Assembly (NCBI GenBank): GCA_022826965.1
Contig: JAJDTU010000013.1
Location: 62,001-126,000 of the forward strand
Direction of reading: 5' to 3'
Source: Dehalococcoidia bacterium
Lineage (GTDB): Bacteria; Chloroflexota; Dehalococcoidia; Bin125
DNA length: 64,000 nucleotides
Shown piece after piece: positions 35,008 to 43,456 of the stretch. Within the stretch, counting starts at the first letter, position 1. Each line of letters begins with the position of its first letter. Below the pieces are notes generated by a model. It saw only the letters and a program-made list of their open reading frames with translations. It had not been told where the DNA came from and made no database searches. The translations under genes were made by a program, and so were the position numbers.

Positions 35008-35814
35008 CTACGATTCGTCCAGGAGCTCGCGCAGTCCGCTGCCGAGCTCGGTGAAACCTTGATTGAGGAGGAAGCGATCCCAGCCGATACAGAAGTGCCG
35101 CACGCCGAGGTCGAGGTACCGCTGCGCCTGTCCGACCGATCCAATCTCGATGCGTGGAGCGACGCCGTATTCCAGCGACTTCGCGATCGTCTTCTCCTCG
35201 GCCTCCCGAATCTCCTCGGCGTTCGGGCGCTGATCAAAGGAGAACGCATAGTCGGCGGGACCCCACTGGGTCATATCCACGCCAAGCTCGGCTGCCCGCT
35301 CGAGAATTGCGTCGATGTCGTCCAGCGCGACCCGTTTCTCGATCATGATCACCGTCACGATGCCGTCGAGATCGGTGCCGTAGTTGTCGGCGTCGTAGCC
35401 GGCCAGGCCGGGACGCCGCGTCTTGACGCCCATCACGCCGCCCAGCTCGCCGGCCGTGCCCGGCCGATCCGGACGGATCGCCTGCATCGCCAGGTCGACA
35501 TCCTCAGGCGTGCGAATGTCGGTGTAGAGCATCGCCTTGAAGCCGGCTCCCAGCGCCGCCTGGGCCCAGAACATCTGGTTGGCCTGGTCCAGCTTGATCA
35601 TCAGCGGCAGATTGCCGCACTGCGCAGCTCGAGCGATGTGGTACAGCTGCTTCATGTCGAAGGTCGAATACTCGGCCACGTACTCCGCGTAATCGAACTG
35701 CCCGGTGTCGCCGATCAACTCGGCGATGTCCGGATCGTTGAACAGGAAATGCGTGCCGATCGTCGATTCACCGGCATCCAGCTTCTCGCGAAACGTGTTA
35801 GCGAGCACAGCCAT
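35008..35814 (-). CDS. HpcH/HpaI aldolase/citrate lyase family protein
   Basis: 268 residues. It has the class II pyruvate-aldolase pattern: STIGTHFLFNDPDIAELIG, MIKLDQANQMFWAQAALGAG and IVTVIMIEKRVALDDIDAIL (metal-binding glutamate in IEKR). Members cleave 4-hydroxy-2-oxo acids to pyruvate and an aldehyde. The downstream amidohydrolase suggests a ring- or lactone-degradation pathway; the substrate is not assignable. Confidence 0.87.
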   Translation of the reverse strand: MAVLANTFREKLDAGESTIGTHFLFNDPDIAELIGDTGQFDYAEYVAEYSTFDMKQLYHIARAAQCGNLPLMIKLDQANQMFWAQAALGAGFKAMLYTDIRTPEDVDLAMQAIRPDRPGTAGELGGVMGVKTRRPGLAGYDADNYGTDLDGIVTVIMIEKRVALDDIDAILERAAELGVDMTQWGPADYAFSFDQRPNAEEIREAEEKTIAKSLEYGVAPRIEIGSVGQAQRYLDLGVRHFCIGWDRFLLNQGFTELGSGLRELLDES

Positions 35815-35994
35815 AGGTTCTCTCCTTGCTGGGGATGAAGTTCACGTTCGGCAAACAGGGTAGAGGTGCGTCAGACCCGCCGCCGCCAGACGGGGCGCAG
35901 GAACCCGTTCGCCGAATCGATCGGGGACCAGCCGTGTTTCCGAATCTCCCTCGCAGTGGAAGCTGTGACGGAACAACTGAGAGGACCAGGTTGC

Positions 35995-38898
35995 CTAGAT
36001 CACGAACTTCGCGTCGGGCGGGCGGGCTTTGCCGCCGTGGACGGAGGGCTCGGCGCACCACTTGGCGGCGAGCCGGCGGACACCTTCGTAGACGGACTGG
36101 TCGAAGTCGAGCAGGTCGCAGATGACGCGACGGTCGAGCAAGGCGCGGTTGGGGTCGGCGTCGGCAAGGTAGGCGGGTTGGAGGTCGCGCTCGCGCAAGT
36201 CGTTGAAGATGTCTTCGGCGGTTTGGAGTTGGTCGTCGCTCAGGGCGCGGAAGTCGAGGATGGAGAGAGACTCCGCGAGCCGGATCGTCATGCTTGCCTT
36301 GCTGGACTGTTGTCGGCTCGAATGCCACCAATATGAGACCAGTCCCAAGGTGCTGTTGCCCCAGATTGCCAGCGCGTGGTCGAAGCGGTCGTCGTCAAAT
36401 TGTACGTTTGGCCATACACGTCCGCCGAGCGATGGGGCATCGGTGAATGCAACTGCTAGCGCCTGAGCGCCGAACGTAAAGTCTCGGTTCACGTGGCAGC
36501 GGCTTGACGTAGCCCAAATGTCGGCTGCTCTTGCCGACATTCCTTGCCGAACCAAGAGTTGAGAGTCAGGACTGCACACGATTCGCTTCTCGTTCACGTG
36601 TGCGTGATTCCACAAAGAGGGATACGTCGCTGTCGGGCTGAACGAGTGCTTCTGAAATGGACCGCGGGGCGGCGGGCCGATGATATCGCGATCGACCTTG
36701 CCTAATCGGGCTATCTGGTTGAGGGAACAAGCACTTAGCTCGATAGATTCAAGTGATCCAGGAAGCCAAAGCTGCGAGGCTTGCAGCGCGTAGGCGGTCT
36801 GGGCGATTGCGTAGTCGGCGATGCGCACCGCGCCCCATGCGCCGTCGGGATTGCCGGTGGCTAGCAACTTCTCAGCCGCGACGTCGTCACCGAGCAAGAT
36901 TGGGGTCCCACCATAGGGGCCGTCTTCAATGCGGCGCGTCTGATCGTCGCGAGTGATCTGGATGGCCAGTGCGTAGGCGTGTTCCAGTCCATCCAAGCGA
37001 GCCTTGAGCGCGGTGAAACTGTCGGGCGCGTTGGCATCCTCCGCACGCCGTGCGATGACCAGGCATTCGGCCATGCCGGTATCGGACGAGAACGACATCT
37101 CGCTCTCGCCGGCGGAGGCGATGCTGAGCACCGACAGATCGGTGTAGTCGCCCGCGAGCATGTTGCGGAACCGCTGCCAGGAGAGGCCGGTTGCGGCGGT
37201 GAGTGGCAGGACGAGGGCCAGCACGCCGCCCGGTTTCAGTTTGCGGTGAGCGAGCGCCGCGAATGCCGAGGCGATGCCGGCGTTGCCGTGATAGCAGGAG
37301 TTCTTCCCAAGTCGATTGAGGCGTTTGCCCATCGCGGTCTGATCGGCGTCTGACGCGTCGAACGCGGCAACTGCAGGATTGACGACGTCGGCGTGCGCGC
37401 CTTCGTGATTGGTAGCGCGGGTGAACGGTGGATTCATGATCACGAGGTCGAACCCGTCGTCGGGGATATCGACCGCGACCTGGGCCGCGGTTTCTTCCCC
37501 AGCGCTGCCAGCGCGCAAGGCGGGATCGCTGGTGTTGAAGAGCGTGAGTAGGTTTGAACTCTGCATCAGTTCGAGCGAGCCGATTGGGACGCTGTCGTCG
37601 TCCTGGCGTCCGTAGGGCATCGTGTAGAGGCGCGATTGCTGGTAGCCGACGTTGGGCTGCACGCCGGAGAGGGTTGCGCCGGTGATGTGCACGGCCGAGG
37701 GCATGACGTCGCAGCCGTACAAGACCTCTTCCATCATCATGGAATGCAGTTCGGCGGGGTCTCCCCCGGCGCGTTCGTGGCGGGCGGCGATTTGCTCGTA
37801 GACCGCCGACAGCAGAGCCCCGGTACCGCAGGCGAAATCACCGATGCGCAGCCTGGCGATCGTCTCTGGATCTGACCAGTCGATGCCCTGCAGTTTGGAG
37901 ACCGCGAGACGTGCCAGCAGCGCCGCCGAAGCGGGTCGGGTGTAGAAGGTGGCGAGGTACTTGCGGTCGGAAATCAGGCGCTGGAAGATGCGCCCGGTGA
38001 GGTCGCGGGCGTTGTCGACGCCGGCGGCGTCGACCTCCTGGGCGGTATCGCGCAGTTGATCGAGGATCTGTTTGGCGGGTCCGGAGGGAAACTGGCGGAG
38101 CAAGTCTCGGGCGATGGCGAAGATGGGAAAGTAGTTGATCTTGAGGATGGCGTCCCACGCGGCCAGCGTCTTGAACTGCGGGTTAGGAACGTCGGGTCCG
38201 CAGACCTGCAAGAGCGGGTTGATGCCCTCGTGCATACCGGCGATGCGTTCGTGGAAGATGAGCGCGTTGGCGATGATGGCGCAGGCCATGCGTCGTGTCT
38301 GGGGCACGTTGCGCATCCCGAGCATGTCGGCAACGGAGCGCACGACGTGTCGCTGGGTTTCGGCCATCGCATCCAGAACGACGGCGGCCTGTTCGATGCC
38401 AGACTGAAGCGAGTCGGCGGCCTGGTCAACGGCCTTCTGTGGGACGGAGACGAGGCGGATGAGGTCGGCGAGATCGTCCAGGCCGCCCTCAAGCCAGCCG
38501 CTTAGCGGGAAGCGGATGTGCTGATCGTCCTTGTCGCGTTCGTCGTAGAGGACACAGTAGGAGAGCTGGGCTTCGCGGAGCGTGGATTCGAGGTCGGAGG
38601 CGGACTTGAGGTCCGCCGGATAGCGGAGGGCGATTGCCGCTTCGACCGGTCGGGGTTGCCCTACGATCGTCTTGCCGAGGCGGTCAGCGGCTTCCTGCTC
38701 GGCGGTGTAGGCGGGCAGGAATTCGGCTTCGACGGCGACGGGGGAGCGTCCGGGTGCGGCGATCAGGTTGTCGATCTGGGCGCCGGCTTGTCCGACGATC
38801 AATCCCGTGTGCTCGGAACGGACATCGCAGGAACCCATCATGCTCCGCAGCAGGTTGCCGAGTTCGACATTGACGGTCGGTTCGGTCTGGCTGGGCAC
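35995..38898 (-). CDS. Large N6-adenine DNA methylase (restriction-modification or defence-type)
   Basis: 967 residues from GTG 38898. Motif I GDFACGTGALLSAVYEQI near residue 350 and the catalytic NPPF motif in FDLVIMNPPFTRATNHEG near residue 485 define a gamma-class adenine methyltransferase. The 340-residue N-terminal part has no motif I recognise, and the C-terminal 300 residues probably hold the target-recognition region. Size and domain order resemble single-chain type IIG or related N6-methylases. The gene is separated from the PIN gene by only two bases, has no convincing ribosome binding site, and is probably translationally coupled. No separate restriction subunit is visible. Confidence 0.85.
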   Translation of the reverse strand: MPSQTEPTVNVELGNLLRSMMGSCDVRSEHTGLIVGQAGAQIDNLIAAPGRSPVAVEAEFLPAYTAEQEAADRLGKTIVGQPRPVEAAIALRYPADLKSASDLESTLREAQLSYCVLYDERDKDDQHIRFPLSGWLEGGLDDLADLIRLVSVPQKAVDQAADSLQSGIEQAAVVLDAMAETQRHVVRSVADMLGMRNVPQTRRMACAIIANALIFHERIAGMHEGINPLLQVCGPDVPNPQFKTLAAWDAILKINYFPIFAIARDLLRQFPSGPAKQILDQLRDTAQEVDAAGVDNARDLTGRIFQRLISDRKYLATFYTRPASAALLARLAVSKLQGIDWSDPETIARLRIGDFACGTGALLSAVYEQIAARHERAGGDPAELHSMMMEEVLYGCDVMPSAVHITGATLSGVQPNVGYQQSRLYTMPYGRQDDDSVPIGSLELMQSSNLLTLFNTSDPALRAGSAGEETAAQVAVDIPDDGFDLVIMNPPFTRATNHEGAHADVVNPAVAAFDASDADQTAMGKRLNRLGKNSCYHGNAGIASAFAALAHRKLKPGGVLALVLPLTAATGLSWQRFRNMLAGDYTDLSVLSIASAGESEMSFSSDTGMAECLVIARRAEDANAPDSFTALKARLDGLEHAYALAIQITRDDQTRRIEDGPYGGTPILLGDDVAAEKLLATGNPDGAWGAVRIADYAIAQTAYALQASQLWLPGSLESIELSACSLNQIARLGKVDRDIIGPPPRGPFQKHSFSPTATYPSLWNHAHVNEKRIVCSPDSQLLVRQGMSARAADIWATSSRCHVNRDFTFGAQALAVAFTDAPSLGGRVWPNVQFDDDRFDHALAIWGNSTLGLVSYWWHSSRQQSSKASMTIRLAESLSILDFRALSDDQLQTAEDIFNDLRERDLQPAYLADADPNRALLDRRVICDLLDFDQSVYEGVRRLAAKWCAEPSVHGGKARPPDAKFVI

Positions 38899-38900
38899 AG

Positions 38901-39323
38901 CTAGGATTCGTTGGGGTTCTGCATGAGACGCGTGTAGCCGGCTCGCTCGAAGTCCCTGTCCGCGGTGAGCACCTCCGTGATCTTGTAATCGTCCATGACT
39001 TCCATGGAGATGCAGTCGACGAGGCTCGCAGTTCGATCGCCCTGACGCTCATAGCGTTCGATCGCGCGGTTAAACAAACCTGCGTGCTGGTGAACCACTT
39101 CCATATTCGGATGGACTAAGGCCGAACGCAACAATAGCAATGCGCCCTTGCGGATCTCCTGTTTCTCGCTCAGTGAAGCGAGAACTTCGCCAAACACGCT
39201 ATCGGTGGTGACGACCGCAGCGTCGCCTAGTTTGCTCTCTGCAAGCTTGGCCTCGGCATTGTGCTTGTCGTTGGGGTTGGCGAGCGCAATCCAGTAGACG
39301 GTATCGGCGAAGACGTACCTCAC
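38901..39323 (-). CDS. PIN-domain nuclease (VapC-like)
   Basis: 140 residues starting MRYVFADTVYWIALANPND. The four acidic PIN residues are visible as D7, E46, D103 and D122 (ADTVYW, FGEVLAS, LVDCISM, TADRDF), so it should be an active Mg-dependent RNase. It overlaps the upstream gene by ATGA and precedes the methylase. VapC toxins normally pair with a 70-90-residue antitoxin, whereas here the partner is a 302-residue protein. Confidence 0.9.
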   Translation of the reverse strand: MRYVFADTVYWIALANPNDKHNAEAKLAESKLGDAAVVTTDSVFGEVLASLSEKQEIRKGALLLLRSALVHPNMEVVHQHAGLFNRAIERYERQGDRTASLVDCISMEVMDDYKITEVLTADRDFERAGYTRLMQNPNES

Positions 39324-40228
39324 GGAGCGCTGCCCGCTCTTCCGCTGAGATATTCGTCGTGTCGTTCTGCAAGGTCAGTAGGCAAAGATGCCCATACGTC
39401 ATCCGGTACGCCCGAGAACGCAACCGCCACCATCTCAGAGATAGTGGACGCGCCCGAGTCGAATACGCGGTTTGAATCTCCCAGTTCGTCGACCCGATCG
39501 ACCCGATCGATCCGAACGATTTCGCCGTTGCGTCGGAACTGCCCAGATCCCCTCAGGCGAACCCGCAATGAATCGTGCTCATGTAACGCTTCAGTAATGC
39601 GACGTTCCTGTTCTTCGGAAAACTTGGCATCGACTCGCATTGCCGAATCAAGCCACAATTGGAATGTGCGGCGGTGAACATCCGCTGCCAAAACCCGCCC
39701 GCTGATGTCTACGATGTCCGTTGTCATATCCGGCACGCGATCCAAGAACTGCTGGCGGGCAGCGGCATTGATGGAGGCTCCGGCCTTACCGGTTGGCACG
39801 AACTCTAGGGTGCAACCCAGGGGGAGTTTTGTGCCCAAATCTCCGTAGATGTCGCACAACTGATCATCCAACTCTTCAGGAAAGGCCAGACCGTTCTGCG
39901 AAGCTTCAAAGGCTCTATGCACGAATGTGACGGCCTCAGTAACATCGTCCTCGAAGAGATGAAGCTGCTCCTGGGGTGCTGTTCGTACGAGTGCTGGTAC
40001 AGCACTACCCTCCCCAATGTCTCGAAGTCCAAGCTGGACGGATTCATCGAACCCGTTTGGCAGGCGTTGGCGACTAGGATTTCGCCTTCTCCAGAGCGAG
40101 CGTGCCGTTTCGGTGACGGCATGGATGATCTTGACGATTTCCACGAGCGCCGGTTCGTCCAGCGTCTTCGAATCGTAGACTCCGCCTCGGAAATGCAGTT
40201 CGAGTACGTGGTCGGTTTGGGATTCCAT
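39320..40228 (-). CDS. Conserved-looking unknown protein, first gene of the PIN-methylase cassette
   Basis: About 302 residues from ATG 40228 (MESQTDHVLELHFRGGVYD); a GTG at 40246 is an alternative. I recognise no named domain. Visible features: an acidic N-terminal domain (VTETARSLWRRRNPSRQRLPNG), a central mixed domain, and a C-terminal tail with FSGVPDDVWASLPTDLAER, reminiscent of antitoxin tails that bind a PIN partner. Translation is coupled to the PIN gene by ATGA. It may be the antitoxin or sensor of the cassette. GC content is a little lower here than in the neighbours, suggesting transfer. Confidence 0.7.
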   Translation of the reverse strand: MESQTDHVLELHFRGGVYDSKTLDEPALVEIVKIIHAVTETARSLWRRRNPSRQRLPNGFDESVQLGLRDIGEGSAVPALVRTAPQEQLHLFEDDVTEAVTFVHRAFEASQNGLAFPEELDDQLCDIYGDLGTKLPLGCTLEFVPTGKAGASINAAARQQFLDRVPDMTTDIVDISGRVLAADVHRRTFQLWLDSAMRVDAKFSEEQERRITEALHEHDSLRVRLRGSGQFRRNGEIVRIDRVDRVDELGDSNRVFDSGASTISEMVAVAFSGVPDDVWASLPTDLAERHDEYLSGRAGSAP

Positions 40229-40639
40229 TGGCCGTGTTCCGATCACGCGAGATCTTCACGTGCCTGAGATTAGCAGAGCCAGCGGGAGATTCCTGCTGAA
40301 GCACACTGTCAATCGAGTAGTGGTTCGGGGTCGAGACCGTGAATGTGAAGTGCCCGCATATTCCGTAAAGAGAATCAGCAGTCCGAGGTCGATTGCTCCA
40401 TATGGACCCTCTCTTTTGACAGAACATCAGTCCTGTTACCATAAGTCCTAGCATCAGGAAAGGAGCCGCCGCGCTGATCGCCCTCAACATCCGAGCCTTC
40501 CGGGCCTGAGTTCCCAGCTCACATCCAGGTCGCAGCGGTCTGCAAGATCGCCTTAAGCCTGTCGCGCAGCAACGCACGTCTCGCCGACGTTGTGCGCTCC
40601 CGCCTGCCCAACAACGACGACTGAAGACGCCGAAGATTC

Positions 40640-40696
40640 CTACGCCGATCCGCCCGGCCCGCCGCCGATCACCACGATGTCGCACGACTCCGCCAT
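40640..40696 (-). pseudogene. N-terminal remnant of an FAD-dependent oxidoreductase
   Basis: ATG 40696 begins MAESCDIVVIGGGPGGSA, the dinucleotide-binding motif (GxGxxG) of an FAD-dependent oxidoreductase, and is stopped by TAG at 40642-40640 after 18 codons. About 45 bases further a short stretch in the same frame reads HNVGETCVAAR, resembling the 'HVGES' block of such enzymes, then ends in TAA. The remainder is absent. It lies in the 535-base gap 40229-40763, which otherwise holds no convincing gene. Confidence 0.5.
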
Positions 40697-40763
40697 GCCC
40701 GCTCCCTCTCGCTGAGCCTACCCTGCACCGAAATCGCAATCAGCCGAGCAGAGAAGGCGCAAC

Positions 40764-41435
40764 ATGGACCTCTACGAACACCGTGTGACGATGGTCGAAC
40801 CCAAACGCTTCCCCGAGTACCGCGACCTCTTCCTCCAGGAGACCTGGCCACGCCTCACCGAGGCCGGCTTCCGCCCGCTCTGCCTGCTCAACCCGACCAT
40901 CGGCGGCACACCCGAGGAAGTCCACACCTTCATCGGTTCCCCAAGCTGGGACGAGTGGCGCAAGGGTCAGGAAATCCTCGTCGGCCTCGCCGACGACGCC
41001 TACCGCAGCGCGCGTCGAGACATGATCGTCAGCGAAACCGCCCGTCCGAAGATTCCCTACTCCGGCCGACCCTTGGCCGAAACCCCCGATTCCGATCGTC
41101 GCGCCGTCTATGGACTGCGCCGCTGGACCATCGACCCGGCCACTTGGGAGCGCTTCGCCCACCTCACCGAGTTCGGAGTCTGGCCAGCGATGGACGCCAT
41201 GGGCCACCGCGTCCTCGGCAACTTCTACGACGCCGTCCTCAGCGACGACATGGAAGTCACCAACCTCGCCGGCTACACCTCCGTCGGCCACTGGCACCAG
41301 ACCCGCACCCCGCAAGCCCCAGACTCCGGAGTATCGCCAGACGTCCTCCAACTCTTCCAGGACAGCGTCCGAGACCGCCACGCCCTCACCCGCCACACCT
41401 GGGTCCAGGTCATGAACGCCCACTGGCCGGAGTAG
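40764..41435 (+). CDS. NIPSNAP family protein
   Basis: 223 residues with two related halves. The first begins MDLYEHRVTMVEPKRF and ends near GSPSWDEWRKGQEIL; the second starts RAVYGLRRWTIDPATWERF and ends HTWVQVMNAHWPE. Both halves match NIPSNAP (dimeric alpha-beta barrel-like) folds. NIPSNAP members are often found beside catabolic enzymes. It stands alone between the cassette and a repeat-rich gap; function unknown. Confidence 0.83.
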   Translation: MDLYEHRVTMVEPKRFPEYRDLFLQETWPRLTEAGFRPLCLLNPTIGGTPEEVHTFIGSPSWDEWRKGQEILVGLADDAYRSARRDMIVSETARPKIPYSGRPLAETPDSDRRAVYGLRRWTIDPATWERFAHLTEFGVWPAMDAMGHRVLGNFYDAVLSDDMEVTNLAGYTSVGHWHQTRTPQAPDSGVSPDVLQLFQDSVRDRHALTRHTWVQVMNAHWPE

Positions 41436-41484
41436 CAAGCCTCACCCGGCCGGACACGTGAAGGGGTTCTGACCAAGGGAATTT

Positions 41485-41590
41485 CCTCCCCCTCGCAGGG
41501 GGAGGTGTCACGAAGTGACGGAGGGGGTCCTTCTGCGATCGGCCGACGCCATCAGGCGCTGCGCGCCAGCTCCCCCCGCGGGGGAGCAAA
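41485..41590. repeat. Two hairpin repeats after the NIPSNAP gene
   Basis: CCTCCCCCTCGCAGGGGGAG with GTGTCACGAAGTGACGGAGG is a full double-hairpin copy (GTCACGAAGTGAC is the second hairpin). A shorter CTCCCCCCGCGGGGGAG follows near 41569. Confidence 0.75.
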
Positions 41591-41627
41591 CAGGGAATGC
41601 TGAGCCTCGGTCCTTGAACTCAGACCG

Positions 41628-42443
41628 TCATTCTGGCTTTGCCTCCCACAGATACGCCCGACGAGCATTCTCCACGAAGAAATCCGCCACCACCGACTCC
41701 CTCAGCGACAGCGCCTCGATCTCATCCCGCGCCCTCGGCCACGGGATCGTCGGATACTCCGTGCCGAACATCATCTTCCGCCGACCCCGCGTATTGATGA
41801 ACTGGACGAAGCTCGCCGGCCAGTACTTCGGCGCCACCGACGTGCAGGACATGTAGACGTGGTCCCAGTGAGCGATCGTCGAGATCGCCTCCTCGATCCA
41901 CGGCTGACCGCAGTGCGTCATGATCAACCGCAGCTCCGGGAAGTGATACGCCACCTCGTCGTAGTGGATCGGATTCTGCACCCAACCCGGACGCCGCGGA
42001 CCGGGCATGCCGGCATTCATCGAGACCGCGATATCCAGCTCCAGCGCCTTGACGTAGAACGGCCAGTAGACCCGATCCGTCGGCGGCAACTCATACCGGA
42101 ACGGCGGGATCCGCAGGCACCGCACCCCATAACGCTCGTAGTAGTCGACCACCTTGCGAACCTCGTCGTAGCCGTTCAGCGGATTCACGATCATCGCCGG
42201 CAGGATCTTGCCCGGAAACTCCCGGTGCGCCGCACCAACCCACTCCGCGTGCTCCGGCTGCATGATCGAGATCACACCGGCGCCAATATCCGACTGGTCC
42301 AGCACTTCAAGAAGTTGCTCTGCAGTCTCAATCGCCCCGCGCTCACCGAGATCCTTGAACAGATAGCTCAGCGCGCCATCGCCCGCCGGCTCGAGGAACG
42401 ACGAGTTAATCAACGAATCGATGGCGCGGATGCGGTCGGTCAT
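41628..42443 (-). CDS. Amidohydrolase family protein
   Basis: 271 residues. The C-terminal metal-binding region is recognisable (LIMTHCGQPWIEEAI near residue 180, FGTEYPTIPWPRARDE near residue 240) as in the amidohydrolase_2 family; the first N-terminal HxH motif is replaced by a short sequence (IDSLINSSF), so the metal site may be incomplete. It ends 12 bases from the Gfo/Idh/MocA gene on the same strand. A hydrolase or decarboxylase role is likely; the substrate is unknown. Confidence 0.75.
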   Translation of the reverse strand: MTDRIRAIDSLINSSFLEPAGDGALSYLFKDLGERGAIETAEQLLEVLDQSDIGAGVISIMQPEHAEWVGAAHREFPGKILPAMIVNPLNGYDEVRKVVDYYERYGVRCLRIPPFRYELPPTDRVYWPFYVKALELDIAVSMNAGMPGPRRPGWVQNPIHYDEVAYHFPELRLIMTHCGQPWIEEAISTIAHWDHVYMSCTSVAPKYWPASFVQFINTRGRRKMMFGTEYPTIPWPRARDEIEALSLRESVVADFFVENARRAYLWEAKPE

Positions 42444-42455
42444 CGCGAGAGGAAT

Positions 42456-43445
42456 CTAGATCTGGCCGCGCGGCTTCATCCCGGCGGCTCGGTAGACATT
42501 GTCTATCACGCGCATGCTGGTGACCCCATCCTCGGCATCGGTCGGCATCGGCCTGACGCCCTCGATCGCGTCGATGAAGGCCTGGAGCTGAAACTCGAAC
42601 GTGTGCCGTTTCGTCAGCGTCTCCCGCCGCGTGCCCCACGACGTCACCAACTCGATCACGTGCGGTTCGCGATGCGGGACGAGCGGATTCACCACCTTCA
42701 GGCGCCCGCGATCGCCGAAGACGTTGACAACGGATGACCAGCCGGCGGCCGGGTTCATCCTCGACCAGATGCGGGCGGGGACGCCGCCGGGAAAGAGCAG
42801 CTCGGCTTCCATTTCGATGTCGATGTGCTCATGCACGGTTCCGGCCTTCGCCGACACCACCTCAGGCTCCGCGCCGAATGTGTGACGCAGGAAGTGCAGC
42901 GGATAGCAGCCCAGATCCATGGTCGAACCGCCGCCAAGCTCGATCCGGTAACGAATCTGATCGGGAGTCTCTTCGACGATGTTCTGGAAGTGGGCGTCGG
43001 CGAACCGGATTGCTCCGAGCTCGCCGCTCTGCACGATCTCACGCATCCGCCGCGAGACCGGGTGGTAGTAGTAGTGAAACGCCTCGGCGCAGACGAGCCC
43101 GTTCTCGCGGGCGCAGTCCGCCATCTCCCGCGCCTCCGACTCGTTCATCGCCAAGGGCTTCTCGCAGAGGACGTGCTTGCCCGCGTTCAGCGCCTTGATC
43201 GTCCACTCGCGATGGCCGCTGATCGCTAGCGGGTTGTACACCGCGTCGACGTTGGGGTCCGTCACCACCTCGTCGTAGCTGTCGTGGACGGTGGCAATGC
43301 CGGCGCGCGCCGCGAACACCTCCGCCCGCTCACGATCGCGCGCGGCCATGCTGACGATCTCAACGTCGTCGAACACCTCGACCGGTTTGATAATCGCGCG
43401 CGGCGCAATCGCCGCCGCTCCGAGCAGTCCCAGTCGCAGCACCAC
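42456..43445 (-). CDS. Gfo/Idh/MocA family oxidoreductase
   Basis: 329 residues. The N-terminal Rossmann fold (RLGLLGAAAIAPRAI, with a degenerate glycine motif), the conserved CEKPLAMNESEAREM and the C-terminal sheet (GGGSTMDLGCYPLHFL) mark an inositol/sugar dehydrogenase-like oxidoreductase of the GFO/IDH/MOCA superfamily. NAD(P) and a sugar or sugar-like substrate are expected but not identifiable. It lies 12 bases upstream of the amidohydrolase on the same strand. Confidence 0.9.
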   Translation of the reverse strand: MVLRLGLLGAAAIAPRAIIKPVEVFDDVEIVSMAARDRERAEVFAARAGIATVHDSYDEVVTDPNVDAVYNPLAISGHREWTIKALNAGKHVLCEKPLAMNESEAREMADCARENGLVCAEAFHYYYHPVSRRMREIVQSGELGAIRFADAHFQNIVEETPDQIRYRIELGGGSTMDLGCYPLHFLRHTFGAEPEVVSAKAGTVHEHIDIEMEAELLFPGGVPARIWSRMNPAAGWSSVVNVFGDRGRLKVVNPLVPHREPHVIELVTSWGTRRETLTKRHTFEFQLQAFIDAIEGVRPMPTDAEDGVTSMRVIDNVYRAAGMKPRGQI

Positions 43446-43456
43446 CCGATCAGCAA

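Noticed and set aside
40074-40739. 221-codon minus-strand open frame across the cassette promoter region
   Set aside because: It overlaps the 302-residue gene in another frame, has no recognisable domain and shows no sensible start; only the short FAD-motif remnant at 40640-40696 in a different frame looks genuine.
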